This document shows positions 16,580 to 25,101 of a DNA stretch of 64,000 bases, one piece after another. Origin of the DNA: an uncultured Collinsella sp. (lineage in GTDB: Bacteria; Actinomycetota; Coriobacteriia; Coriobacteriales; Coriobacteriaceae); contig UQIN01000002.1 of assembly GCA_900541035.1 (NCBI GenBank), positions 68,020-132,019 on the forward strand, written 5' to 3'. Position 1 is the first letter of the stretch, and each line of letters starts with the position of its first letter. The notes under the pieces were generated by a model that made no database searches, was not told where the DNA came from, and saw only the letters and a list, made by a program, of their open reading frames with translations. Position numbers and translations under genes: made by a program.

Positions 16580-17338
16580 GTGCTCAAAGCAGTCGTTTTC
16601 GATATGGACGAAACGCTTCTTAGCATCAACCTCAACGCGTTCATCCTTCGCTATTTTAAGGATGTCTCGTCGATGCTCGCGGATATCGGTCGCCGCAGCC
16701 ACGGTGGCACGATGGCACGCCTCGGCACCATCTTGGTCGACCTCAACACCAATCGCCGAAGCGGCACGGATAATCGCACCAATCTTGAGTTCTACCAAGA
16801 AGAGGTTGAGCGCCGGTGCGGCATTTGCCTCTCGGACCCACTCATCTACGAGGCGTTTACCTACTACGACCGCGAAGTTCTTCCGTACAAGAACGACGAT
16901 GTCATCAACGCCCACGCCATGCCCGGCGCACACGCCGCGCTTCAGGCCGTACAGGATGCAGGACTGCGTTGCGCGCTCTTTACCAACCCCAGCTTTCCGC
17001 AGGGGGCCATCGAGTGCCGCATGGGTTGGGGCGGCCTGGCCGACGCCCCCTTTGAGCTCGTCACGCACATGGGAAACACCACCCGCTGCAAGCCCGATGC
17101 CACCTACTATCTAGAGCAGCTTCAGGTGATGGGGCTCGAGCCGCACGAGGTCCTCATGGTGGGCAACGATCCCAAACGCGACTTCCCCAGCCCCGCCTGC
17201 GGCATTCAGACTGCCTATGTGGGCCAAGGCAAGCCCAGCCGAGCCACCTGGCGCGGAACCATGGAAGACTTCGCCCGCGACTTTAACGCCGTAGTAGAAG
17301 CCTTCTACGAACACCAAGTAGCCGACGAACTGTCGTAG
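16580..17338 (+). CDS. HAD superfamily hydrolase
   Basis: 252 residues from GTG 16580, AAAGG upstream. Motif I is VVFDMDETLL (nucleophile and general acid Asp), motif II ALFTN (Thr), motif III lysine in CKPDATYYL, motif IV VGNDPKRDFP. The cap inserted after motif I (about residues 15-95) puts it in the C1-cap group, near phosphoglycolate phosphatase and related enzymes. Substrate unknown. It ends at a convergent junction that holds a long structured element. Confidence 0.85.
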   Translation: MLKAVVFDMDETLLSINLNAFILRYFKDVSSMLADIGRRSHGGTMARLGTILVDLNTNRRSGTDNRTNLEFYQEEVERRCGICLSDPLIYEAFTYYDREVLPYKNDDVINAHAMPGAHAALQAVQDAGLRCALFTNPSFPQGAIECRMGWGGLADAPFELVTHMGNTTRCKPDATYYLEQLQVMGLEPHEVLMVGNDPKRDFPSPACGIQTAYVGQGKPSRATWRGTMEDFARDFNAVVEAFYEHQVADELS

Positions 17339-17390
17339 GACCCCTCCCTCGCTCCAAAAAAAGCGCCACAGGCTGAGCATAAGTCAGCGA

Positions 17391-17488
17391 AAACGCCCCT
17401 AAGCGAGCAATGTGCCTTGAAAGAGGAGGGCATAGGCCTTCTGGCCATGCCCGACGATTGAAAGGCAGATTGCCGCTTAGGGGCGTTT
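17391..17488. ncRNA. structured element, single unit with the conserved internal loop
   Basis: A nearly continuous 98-base hairpin. AAACGCCCCTAAGCG (17391-17405) pairs exactly with 17474-17488; then GCAAT/ATTGC and GCCTT/AAGGC; then an open loop of GAAAGAGGA against GACGATTGA; then GGGCAT-GGCC closed by TTCT. The loop words and the flanking GCGAGCAA, TGCCTTGAAAGA text match the element at 14229-14393, while the outer helices differ in sequence but pair, which suggests conserved structure. It lies between the convergent HAD gene and cyuA. No T-tract. Confidence 0.6.
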
Positions 17489-17528
17489 GCAGCGTCGACT
17501 GGTTACGCGGTTTGGTAAAACCGCGTAA

Positions 17529-18848
17529 CTAACAAACCTGGGTTTTACCGATCATGATGTTGAGGATCTCGATGTCGGTGTCCTTCATGCCCACGCGGCC
17601 CACGTAGCCCATGCTGGCAATCGTCTGCTCGACGGTATCCTGAATGAGACCCTCGCCGGCGCGGAAGCCGCGGCCCTGCATGGCCATATCGTGGCCCAGA
17701 ATCGCAGCATCAACGGCAGCGGAAATCTTAGCCGCGCAACTCGCCTTGGCGCCATCGCACACGATGCCGCCCACGTTACCGAGCGTATTCGAGACCGTCG
17801 CGCCAATCTGCTCGCGCGTGCCACCGCACAGCCAGGTAATCGCAGCGCCGGCGCCGCACGCGGCGCAAATAGCACCGCAAAACGCCGAGAGCGCACCAAT
17901 ATAGCTCTTGATATGCACGGCGATAAGATCGGACAGCATCACGGCGCGCACCAGGCGCTCGTGGTCGCAACGCAGGTACTCGGCATACTCCATGACGGGC
18001 AATGCGCAGGTAATGCCCTGATTGCCCGAGCCGCACACAATGGCGACCGGCAGCGCGCAGCCGTTCATGCGGGCGTCGGACCCGGCGGCCGCACGGGCAC
18101 GGGCACGGCAGGCGACGTCATCGGCACGAGCACCCAGCAGCGTACGACCCACCTCGGCGCCCCAAGCGTGCGCAAGGCCCTCGGCACTGATTGCGCCATT
18201 CAGCTCAATCTGACGCTCAACGGCAGCGCGGGCGTCCTCAATGTCACCGTCCTCGATAAAGTCGATGATGGACTCAATGCTCATGGGGGCATCGGCCTTA
18301 TCCGCCGCACGCTCGGCCACCACGCGCTCGGCGCAGGCGGCACACTCCCCCGCCGACTTGCCGCATACCGGAATACCATCGAGCGTATGGCACGTGACAT
18401 TAGTGTGGTGATCGGTAATCTCGACGACCGCGGTATGGCCCCCGGCCGTCGCAGTCACCTTGATGTAGAGGTTGGGCACACCTTCGACAAGCGACACATC
18501 GCAGTAGCCGGCGTCGGCGAGGAGCTCGGCCACGCGAGCGCGGTCTTCATCGTTAACGCTCTCGAGCACCTCGAGCGCGCTCTTAGCGTCGCCGCCCACG
18601 GCACCCAGCACGGCCGCGGCCTCAATACCGTGCATACCGCCCGAGTTGGGCACGGTCACGCTCTTGACGTTCTTGATGATGTTGCCCGAGCAGGCAACAT
18701 CCATATGATCGGGCTCGCAACCGAGCGTCTGGCTCGCCAGTGCCGCTGCATAGGCAACGGCAATGGGCTCGGTACAGCCGAGCGCGCAGACAAGTTCGCG
18801 GTTCAAAACATCGCAAAACGCGGCATCACGGATGGAATCGGTAGGCAT
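17529..18848 (-). CDS. L-cysteine desulfidase / UPF0597 (CyuA) family protein
   Basis: 439 residues. The family is related to the alpha half of iron-sulfur L-serine dehydratase and removes sulfide from L-cysteine, giving pyruvate and ammonia. Visible marks are LGCTEPIAVAYAAALA near residue 25, CSGNIIKNVKSV, VCGSGNQGITC and GAICAACGAGAAITWL, which supply the cysteines for a 4Fe-4S cluster. AGGAG precedes ATG 18848. Serine dehydratase activity is possible instead. The gene stands alone on the minus strand, opposite rpiB. Confidence 0.83.
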   Translation of the reverse strand: MPTDSIRDAAFCDVLNRELVCALGCTEPIAVAYAAALASQTLGCEPDHMDVACSGNIIKNVKSVTVPNSGGMHGIEAAAVLGAVGGDAKSALEVLESVNDEDRARVAELLADAGYCDVSLVEGVPNLYIKVTATAGGHTAVVEITDHHTNVTCHTLDGIPVCGKSAGECAACAERVVAERAADKADAPMSIESIIDFIEDGDIEDARAAVERQIELNGAISAEGLAHAWGAEVGRTLLGARADDVACRARARAAAGSDARMNGCALPVAIVCGSGNQGITCALPVMEYAEYLRCDHERLVRAVMLSDLIAVHIKSYIGALSAFCGAICAACGAGAAITWLCGGTREQIGATVSNTLGNVGGIVCDGAKASCAAKISAAVDAAILGHDMAMQGRGFRAGEGLIQDTVEQTIASMGYVGRVGMKDTDIEILNIMIGKTQVC

Positions 18849-19119
18849 AGGTATCTCCTGCTTGCATAACGAGCTGGGCTCTCATAATAGTTAGCTCCTT
18901 TATTTGATAACAATGCATCAAAAACCGCAACCATGGTTCCGGCAGACGGCGCTCAAGCGCAAACTGACGACATTCATTCACAAGAAGTCAGTCTTGTTGC
19001 CTGCTAAAGCGTTTGACCAAAAAACGCTCGAGCGTTTACGCAAAAGTCGCGCTATCATGCAGTCGAACGCGGTAAACACCTTTAGCATTTGCGCCGCACA
19101 GACCAGAGAGGAACCATCC

Positions 19120-19587
19120 ATGAAGATCGGTATCGGTAACGACCACGCCGCCGTCGAGCTCAAGAACATCATTTCCGAGCACCTGAAGGAGCGCGGCTGC
19201 GAGGTCGTGAACTTTGGCACCGACACCTCCGAGAGCTTTGACTACCCTATCGCCGGCTACAAGGTGGGTAAGGCCGTTGCCAACGGCGACGTCGACCTGG
19301 GCATCCTCATCTGTGGCACCGGCGTCGGGATCAGCCTGGCTGCCAACAAGGTCGAGGGCGTACGCGCCGTTGTGTGCTCCGAGCCCTTCAGCGCCAAGCT
19401 CTCCCGCATGCACAACAATACCAACGTGCTCGCCTTTGGCGCCCGCGTCGTGGGCTCCGAGCTCGCCAAGATGATTGTCGACGAGTGGCTCGACGCCGAG
19501 TTTGAGGGCGGTCGTCACGAGCGCCGCGTTAACCTTCTCAACGAGATCGACCACACGCGCGGCCTTAAGGTTGTCGACGAAGCCTAA
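19120..19587 (+). CDS. rpiB: ribose-5-phosphate isomerase B
   Basis: 155 residues. Interconverts ribose 5-phosphate and ribulose 5-phosphate. MKIGIGNDHAAVELK, the active-site ILICGTGVGISLAANK (catalytic Cys), and the late CSEPFSAKLSRMHNNTNVL block (His) are all present. ATG 19120 follows GAGAGGA; an upstream open stretch lacks a ribosome site and low-complexity suggests leader RNA. The LacAB enzymes are related, but length and CGTG motif fit RpiB. A strong terminator follows. Confidence 0.92.
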   Translation: MKIGIGNDHAAVELKNIISEHLKERGCEVVNFGTDTSESFDYPIAGYKVGKAVANGDVDLGILICGTGVGISLAANKVEGVRAVVCSEPFSAKLSRMHNNTNVLAFGARVVGSELAKMIVDEWLDAEFEGGRHERRVNLLNEIDHTRGLKVVDEA

Positions 19588-19613
19588 ACTATTCAGTGCC
19601 ACAAGCTAACAGC

Positions 19614-19650
19614 AGGGGCCCGCTCGGAACGCATGTCCGAGCGGGCCCCT
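19614..19650 (+). terminator. terminator after rpiB
   Basis: A 15-bp GC-rich perfect stem (19614-19628 with 19636-19650), followed by TCATCGATTTT. Confidence 0.8.
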
Positions 19651-19660
19651 TCATCGATTT

Positions 19661-19700
19661 TGAAATAAAAGGGCGCCGCGGATGGAGCTCCGCGGCGCCC
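19661..19700 (-). terminator. terminator after ndk
   Basis: GGGCGCCGCGGA (19671-19682) pairs exactly with 19689-19700; the minus strand then reads TTTTATTTC. Confidence 0.88.
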
Positions 19701-19738
19701 AAGCCACACGCTAACAGCTTTAAGGAGTCAAAGCTGGT

Positions 19739-20143
19739 TTAGCCAAAGAAGCGCTTGATCTCGATCTCGGCGTTCTCCAGGCAGTCGGAGCCATGGATCA
19801 CGTTGGCGTTGACATCGACAGCAAAGTCGCCGCGGATGGTACCAGGAGCAGCGTCAAGCGGGTTGGTAGCACCCATGAGGGTGCGCATCTTAGCAACAGC
19901 GGAGAGACCGGAAACGACCATCTTGACGACCGGACCGCTCGTCATAAAGTCGCAGAGACCGCCAAAGAAGGGCTTGTCGGCCAGATGGGCGTAGTGCTCC
20001 TCGACGGTAGCGCGCTCGAGCGTGGTCATCTCCATGCGCTCGATGACAAGGCCGCTGCGCTCAATACGAGCAACGACCTCGCCGATCTTGCGGTCGCGCA
20101 CGGCGTCGGGCTTAATCATGATGAAGGTCTTCTCGATAGCCAT
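19739..20143 (-). CDS. ndk: nucleoside diphosphate kinase
   Basis: 134 residues. Transfers gamma phosphate between nucleoside triphosphates and diphosphates. EKTFIMIKPDAVRDRKIG opens the protein and the phospho-histidine lies in NVIHGSDCLENAE. The motif MGATNPLDAAPGTIRGDF is standard. ATG 20143 lies six bases after GAAAGGC; an upstream in-frame ATG at 20185 lacks one. Promoter at 20207-20235. Confidence 0.95.
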   Translation of the reverse strand: MAIEKTFIMIKPDAVRDRKIGEVVARIERSGLVIERMEMTTLERATVEEHYAHLADKPFFGGLCDFMTSGPVVKMVVSGLSAVAKMRTLMGATNPLDAAPGTIRGDFAVDVNANVIHGSDCLENAEIEIKRFFG

Positions 20144-20206
20144 AAGGTAGCCTTTCAAGTAGGTTCGCGCGTGCCCAAGTCCCATTCCGGCACCCGCCTG
20201 GACTGC

Positions 20207-20235
20207 ATCGTAACAGAGTTTTAGCTGCAGTTAAA
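20207..20235 (-). promoter_or_regulatory. ndk promoter
   Basis: TTTAAC (20230-20235) and TACGAT (20207-20212) on the minus strand are 17 bases apart, about 65 bases before the ndk ATG. Confidence 0.6.
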
Positions 20236-20441
20236 CAAAAAGCTGTTTATTGAAACGTTGCAATTTATTAAAGCGCTCCATATGTGTCACTTCTGTTTCG
20301 AAGCCCGATTAGAGTACCATCCGACCGCCCATCAACCGCATCAAACAGAGCAGGCGGTCGGTTGCCGCCCGCGAACGTACCCCCTTCACAACCTGCCCAA
20401 AGGTCCTACAGAAGTTCTCGACAAGCCCCTCCCCCATAGCA
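20236..20441. other. intergenic region between ndk and the argH terminator
   Basis: No gene is visible. CCGACCGCC (20321-20329) and GGCGGTCGG (20353-20361) form a 9-bp inverted repeat with no T-tract. The 20250-20290 stretch is AT-rich. Confidence 0.4.
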
Positions 20442-20476
20442 ACAAAATACGGGCGCCCACATCAGCAGGCGCCCGT
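20442..20476 (-). terminator. terminator after argH
   Basis: ACGGGCGCC (20449-20457) pairs with GGCGCCCGT (20468-20476) around 10 bases; the minus strand continues ATTTTGTT. Confidence 0.85.
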
Positions 20477-20527
20477 AAAGTGAAAACGATTTATCAATAC
20501 ATGGCCAAAACGGCTTCAGCCAAACCT

Positions 20528-21958
20528 CTACTTTGCCCCGTGACCCATCTCGACGACCTTGGACAGCGATCCAAACACGCCCTCGTCAGCCACGAGCTGT
20601 GCCTCAGCGCGCTCAAGCTGCACGGCAACGGCGGCAGGGGCGGTGCCGCCCTCGGTCGTGCGCGCGGCGACAATCGACGGGATGTCGAGCGCCTCGGTAA
20701 TGTCGCGCTCAAAGAGCGGGCTTGCCTCCTGGAACACCTCAAACGGCAGGTCCTCAAGATTGCAGCCGCGCTTCTCGCACATCAGAACCAGATGCCCCAC
20801 CACGGCATGTGCCTCGCGGAACGGCAGACCACGCTTAGCCAGGTAATCGGCAACATCGGTGGCGGCAAGGTGACCCACGCCGCACTCGCGCGCCATGGCA
20901 TCCTCGTTGACGGTCCAAGTCGAAATCATACCGGCCATAACGGACAGGCACTGCATGAGCGTATGGGCGGTATCGAGCGCGCCCTCCTTGTCCTCCTGCA
21001 AGTCCTTGTTATAAGCAAGCGGCAGGCCCTTCATGGTCACGAGAAGCTGCACCAGGTTGCCATACACACGACCGCTCTTGCCGCGGATAAGCTCGGCAAA
21101 GTCGGGATTCTTCTTCTGCGGCATGATGGACGAGCCGGTGGAGTACGAGTCGGAAAGCGTGATAAAGCCAAATTCGGAGCTCGACCACAGCACGATCTCC
21201 TCGGAAAGACGCGACAGGTGCATGGCCATGACGGAGCCGGCGTAATGCAGATCGAGCAGGAAATCACGGTCGGAAACAGCATCGAGCGAATTGGGGATCA
21301 CGCCCGCAAAGCCAAGTTCGGCAGCCGTCATCTGACGATCGAGCGGATAGCTCGTACCGGCAAGCGCGGCAGCACCCAGCGGGCAGTTGTCGGCGGCATC
21401 AAAGGCGGCCTTCAGGCGTGTAAAGTCGCGCGCGAACATCCAGGAATACGCCAGCAGATGATGCGACAGCAGCACGGGCTGAGCGTGCTGCATGTGCGTG
21501 TAGCCCGGCAAAATCACCTTGTCGTACTTCTTAGCCGCATCCACCAGCACATGGCGCAGCTCTAGATTGGCCTCCATGAGCTCCTTGGCCAGCGCCTTGA
21601 CGCCCAGGCGTGTGTCGGTCGCCACCTGGTCGTTGCGCGAACGTCCGGTATGCAAGCGCTTACCGGCCTCGCCGATGCGGCGCGTCAGCTCGCTCTCGAT
21701 GGACATATGAATGTCCTCGTCGTTGATGTCGAAGGTGAAGTTGCCGACATCGATATCCTGCTCGATTCCGGTCAGACCCTCGGCAATCGCCTGCTCGTCC
21801 TCGCCACTGATGATACCCTGGGCGGCCAACATCTTGGCATGCGCCTTAGAGCCGGCGATATCCTGCTTATAGAGATGTTTGTCGACCGGCAGCGACGCGC
21901 CAAACTCCTGCGTGACCTCGGCCACGCCCGCCTCAAAACGACCGCCCCAAAGAGCCAT
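20528..21958 (-). CDS. argH: argininosuccinate lyase
   Basis: 476 residues. Splits argininosuccinate to arginine and fumarate, the last step of arginine synthesis. The superfamily signature GSSIMPQKKNPD carries the catalytic Ser loop; HTGRSRNDQVATD and GYTHMQHAQPVLLSHH hold further active-site residues. ATG 21958 follows AAAGGAG by 8 bases. It is the last gene after argG and a 56-codon frame, and may be co-transcribed or restart behind the hairpin at 22298-22327. Confidence 0.95.
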   Translation of the reverse strand: MALWGGRFEAGVAEVTQEFGASLPVDKHLYKQDIAGSKAHAKMLAAQGIISGEDEQAIAEGLTGIEQDIDVGNFTFDINDEDIHMSIESELTRRIGEAGKRLHTGRSRNDQVATDTRLGVKALAKELMEANLELRHVLVDAAKKYDKVILPGYTHMQHAQPVLLSHHLLAYSWMFARDFTRLKAAFDAADNCPLGAAALAGTSYPLDRQMTAAELGFAGVIPNSLDAVSDRDFLLDLHYAGSVMAMHLSRLSEEIVLWSSSEFGFITLSDSYSTGSSIMPQKKNPDFAELIRGKSGRVYGNLVQLLVTMKGLPLAYNKDLQEDKEGALDTAHTLMQCLSVMAGMISTWTVNEDAMARECGVGHLAATDVADYLAKRGLPFREAHAVVGHLVLMCEKRGCNLEDLPFEVFQEASPLFERDITEALDIPSIVAARTTEGGTAPAAVAVQLERAEAQLVADEGVFGSLSKVVEMGHGAK

Positions 21959-22076
21959 GGAACCGTCTCCTTTCTCCAAATACCAAAACAAGCGTCCAAA
22001 GCAATGTGCCCTGTCGCTAAAGCGATTTATCAACCGCTAGTTTTACACACTCCCTGCCGCGCGCGGGGCCATGTGG

Positions 22077-22247
22077 CTAATTTGCAAAGAAGTGACGCAC
22101 CATGCACTTGGCGCCCAACGTCTCCCTCCGGATGTTGCCCTGCGAACCATCGATCCAGGCCTTCAGGCTCATAGGAACGTCCTCGACCCTTACAGCATCG
22201 AACTCGGGCGCAAGGGCAAGTAAAGCATGCGCGATAGCATTGAACAT
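22077..22247 (-). CDS. 56-residue hypothetical protein between argG and argH
   Basis: A short frame from ATG 22247 to TAG 22077-22079, with GAGGAG eight bases before the start. It begins MFNAIAHALLALAPEFD and includes WIDGSQGNIRRE and ends VRHFFAN. No homologue is recognised. The good ribosome site, the GC-rich codon third positions and its place 119 bases before argH argue that it is translated. It might be a small regulator or a coupled frame for argH; nothing in the sequence decides. Confidence 0.5.
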   Translation of the reverse strand: MFNAIAHALLALAPEFDAVRVEDVPMSLKAWIDGSQGNIRRETLGAKCMVRHFFAN

Positions 22248-22297
22248 AATGGATACTCCTCATATATATAGGCACAGAGCCGCCAAATTGATAGAAG

Positions 22298-22327
22298 GAG
22301 CCCCGCCGGACAACCCCGGCGGGGCTC
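22298..22327 (-). terminator. hairpin between argG and the 56-codon frame
   Basis: A 12-bp GC-rich stem (22298-22309 with 22316-22327) around a 6-base loop. The minus strand then reads CTTCTATCAATTTGG, a weak T-tract, so it may be a partial terminator or an attenuator before argH. Confidence 0.55.
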
Positions 22328-22480
22328 GGACTCAGCCGCAGACGCGGCATCATATATGCGGGCGGAACGTAGGGGCCACCGATGTTAAGAAGTGTCAGCA
22401 AGCATAACGAAAGGTAGGGACCCCGTGCGCCCGTTATGTATCACGCGGATGGGCCGCGCGGATACCAAGGGAAGGAGGCG

Positions 22481-23707
22481 CTAGGCCTGGGCGGCAGCAG
22501 AGCTGGGGCCCTGGACCTTTGCCCACGTCTTGAGCGACAGCGTATCGATCTCGATAAAGCCGGCGCTGGCCTTCTCGTCAAACGTGGTGTCGCGGTCGTA
22601 GGTAGCCAGACCGTAGTCGTAGAGGCTGAAGGGGCTCTTGCGGCCGACGACATGGCAGTTGCCCTTAAAGAACTTCAGACGGACAGTGCCGGTCACGAAC
22701 TTCTGGGTGTCAGCCATAAAGGCGTCGAGCGCGTTTTTGAGCGGGCTGTACCACTGGCCGTTGTACACGGCGGTGGCCCAATCCTGCTCGAGCTTAATCT
22801 TGGTCTTGAGCAGGTCGCCCTCGACGCAGATGTCCTCGAGCGCCTTGTGGGCGGTGATGAGCGTCAGGGCGCCGGGAACCTCGTAGCACTCGCGGCTCTT
22901 AAGGCCCACCAGGCGATCCTCGACCAGATCGAGACGGCCAAAGCCATTGTCGCCGGAGATCTTGTTGAGGGCGATGACGATCTCGGAGAGCTTCATCTTC
23001 TTGCCGTCGACGGCGACGGGCTTGCCGGCCTCAAACTCAATCTCGGTGTAGGTCGGGGTGTCCGGCGTGTCCTCGGGGTTCTTGGTCATAACCCAAGCGT
23101 CGTCGAGCGGCTCGTTCCAGGGATCCTCCAGGTGACCGCACTCAATGGCACGACCCCACAGGTTGTCGTCGATGGAGTAGGGGTTGTCGTTGGCACCCTC
23201 GGGAACCGGCACGTTGTGAGCGTGGGCATAGGCGACCTCGTCGGGACGGCACTTCAGATCCCACTCGCGCACCGGGGCGATAACCTTGAGCTCGGGGTCG
23301 AGGGCCTTGACGGCGGCCTCAAAACGGACCTGGTCGTTACCCTTGCCGGTGCAGCCGTGGGCGACGTAGGTCGCGCCAAACTCGTGGGCGACCTCAACAA
23401 GCTTCTTGGCAAGCAGCGGGCGAGACAGGGCGGAGAGCAGCGGATACTTGTTCTCGTACATGGAGTTTGCGGCGATGGCCTTAGTCAGGAACTCATCGGA
23501 GAACTCGTCGCGCAGGTCGAGTACCTGGCAATCGAGAACGCCCAGGTCGAGCGCCTTCTGCTTCTTGGCATCCAGTCCGGTCTCTTCCTGGCCCACGTTG
23601 CCGCAGACGCAAACGACATCGAGATTCTTCTCGTCCTGGAGCCACTTGACACATACGGATGTATCAAGACCACCGGAATATGCGAGAACGACTTTTTCCT
23701 TGCTCAT
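22481..23707 (-). CDS. argG: argininosuccinate synthase
   Basis: 408 residues. Joins citrulline and aspartate with ATP. The pyrophosphatase P-loop is LAYSGGLDTSVCVKWL at the start; YVAHGCTGKGNDQVRFE and PYSIDDNLWGRAIECG are diagnostic. ATG 23707 follows AAAGGAA by 6 bases. It is preceded by more than 300 bases of leader with an Arg-rich short frame and alternative hairpins (23850-23988), so expression is likely tied to arginyl-tRNA supply. Confidence 0.95.
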   Translation of the reverse strand: MSKEKVVLAYSGGLDTSVCVKWLQDEKNLDVVCVCGNVGQEETGLDAKKQKALDLGVLDCQVLDLRDEFSDEFLTKAIAANSMYENKYPLLSALSRPLLAKKLVEVAHEFGATYVAHGCTGKGNDQVRFEAAVKALDPELKVIAPVREWDLKCRPDEVAYAHAHNVPVPEGANDNPYSIDDNLWGRAIECGHLEDPWNEPLDDAWVMTKNPEDTPDTPTYTEIEFEAGKPVAVDGKKMKLSEIVIALNKISGDNGFGRLDLVEDRLVGLKSRECYEVPGALTLITAHKALEDICVEGDLLKTKIKLEQDWATAVYNGQWYSPLKNALDAFMADTQKFVTGTVRLKFFKGNCHVVGRKSPFSLYDYGLATYDRDTTFDEKASAGFIEIDTLSLKTWAKVQGPSSAAAQA

Positions 23708-23849
23708 GGCTGTTTCCTTTCGCCCTTGGTAGCTAGTTAGAACATCGGTCAGTTGCAAGTCACCTTGAGGTCAAAAACCGTGCAATATCAGGTTATTCAG
23801 CAGAATGCATCACAGGCATGCCCTAGAAACATGCGGCTATGTCGTGCTT

Positions 23850-23921
23850 AAAACCCAACGACCTCAAAATGACTCTGTTGAGGCATTGCGCCCCATGCGG
23901 ACAGAGACGATTGTTATCGTC
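23850..23921 (-). promoter_or_regulatory. putative arginine attenuator upstream of argG
   Basis: Downstream of the leader peptide, three mutually exclusive pairings are visible on the minus strand: GACGAT/ATCGTC (23916-23921 with 23906-23911), which overlaps the final Arg codons; CTCTGT/ACAGAG (23901-23906 with 23873-23878); and CCTCAA/TTGAGG (23878-23883 with 23862-23867), followed after 8 bases by TTTT (23850-23853). This is the order of an attenuator: stalling at the Arg codons would block the first helix, favour the middle one and prevent the last. Each stem is only 6 bp, so this is inference. Confidence 0.5.
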
Positions 23922-23988
23922 GTCGGGAAATTGCGCGCTGGCGTCGGATGGCATTGTCTGCAGTGGTGATGATCTTTACGAACTGCAT
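23914..23988 (-). CDS. arginine-rich leader peptide of argG
   Basis: 24 codons, ATG 23988, with AAAGGAG six bases upstream, stop TAA at 23914-23916. The last ten residues contain six arginines (RRQRAISRRR), four of them CGA codons, which the surrounding genes use rarely. Such run of codons for the product of the downstream gene is the hallmark of a ribosome-stalling leader. It ends 207 bases before argG. A larger frame on the other strand covers part of it but lacks a ribosome site. Confidence 0.6.
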   Translation of the reverse strand: MQFVKIITTADNAIRRQRAISRRR

Positions 23989-24091
23989 CTGCCTCTCCTT
24001 TCACCTATCGCCGGGCGCAATTCTAATATCGTAAACGGTACCTTTTCCTCGGTAAGCGGTTGTTTTCCCGTCTCCGTTTTCGATGGTCGCT

Positions 24092-24119
24092 ATATTACGA
24101 TAAAGTGCACGCTGCGCAA
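24092..24119 (-). promoter_or_regulatory. possible promoter of the argG leader
   Basis: TTGCGC (24114-24119) and TAATAT (24092-24097) on the minus strand, 16 bases apart, about 105 bases before the leader peptide start. The remainder of 23989-24262 shows no gene. Confidence 0.45.
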
Positions 24120-24262
24120 GCGACAAATTCAAATTTCTGAAAAGTTTTTTCATTACTTTGTGAAGCGTGGTGCAAATACGCTCCGTTCCTGCGAAAATAC
24201 GCTCGACTACGAGTTGATGGTTATAACGTCTGAAACAATCTCGAAACGAAAGGCTCGCTTTT

Positions 24263-25090
24263 ATGCAAACTAACGAATCGGACGCCAACATCGGCAACAT
24301 TAAGATTCTCGCCGTCGATATGGACAAGACGCTGCTGACCGACGAGCGTGTGCTGCCCCAGGGTCTTGATGAGCGCCTGGACAAGCTCGCCGACGCCGGC
24401 ATCGTATTCTGCCCCGCCAGCGGACGTCCCGCCCCCAAGCTCGAGGAGATGTTCGAGGGCATCAAGAACCGCCTCGCCTTTTGTCCCGACAACGGAGCTT
24501 GCGTGATCTATCGCGGCAGCTATATCTATAAGAGCAATATTGACGTGGAGCTGTATCAGCAGGTCTTGAGCCGTGCCTCGGAGGATCCTCGCGCTGTCCC
24601 CGTCCTGTGCTGCTTCGACGAGTTCTACGTGCTTGCCCGCGACCATCAATACCACGACGAGATCAGCGTCTACTACAACACAATCAACTACGTCGACAGC
24701 TTTGAGGGCATTGATTTCGAGTCCAACAAGATTTCGGTCTTCTTCCCCGGCTACGACGCCGAGCCCGCTTTCCGCGAGACCTATAGCCCCGAGTTCTCGG
24801 ACAAACTCTACGTCACCAACGCTGGGCGCGAGTGGATCGACTTTATGAACCTGGGCGTCGACAAGGGCGCCGGCGTCGCTCACCTGTGCGAGCACCTGGG
24901 CATCGATATTGCCGATGCTGCCGCCGTGGGCGACACCTACAACGACATCCCCATGCTGGAGCGCGTCGGTCACAGCTTTATCGTGGACAATGCCGAGGAG
25001 CACATGAACGCGCACGCCAAGTGGCGCATTCCGAGCAACAACGACGGGGGCGTACTGACGCTCATCGACGCCATCCTGGCGGCTCGTTAA
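24263..25090 (+). CDS. Cof-type HAD hydrolase
   Basis: 275 residues. Motif I is ILAVDMDKTLLTDE; motif II CPASGRPAP; motif III lysine in VDKGAGVAHLCEHLGI; motif IV VGDTYNDIPMLERVG. The long C2 cap between motifs II and III (about 60-190) marks the Cof/YidA group of sugar phosphate or pyridoxal phosphate phosphatases. Substrate unknown. GAAAGG lies 9 bases before ATG 24263. It diverges from the argG leader. Confidence 0.87.
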   Translation: MQTNESDANIGNIKILAVDMDKTLLTDERVLPQGLDERLDKLADAGIVFCPASGRPAPKLEEMFEGIKNRLAFCPDNGACVIYRGSYIYKSNIDVELYQQVLSRASEDPRAVPVLCCFDEFYVLARDHQYHDEISVYYNTINYVDSFEGIDFESNKISVFFPGYDAEPAFRETYSPEFSDKLYVTNAGREWIDFMNLGVDKGAGVAHLCEHLGIDIADAAAVGDTYNDIPMLERVGHSFIVDNAEEHMNAHAKWRIPSNNDGGVLTLIDAILAAR

Positions 25091-25101
25091 CGTTGCTCGT
25101 C

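Noticed and set aside
23839..24273. Plus-strand open frame across the argG leader
   Set aside because: No ribosome site, no recognisable domain, and it runs into the start of the Cof gene; the minus-strand leader explains the region better.
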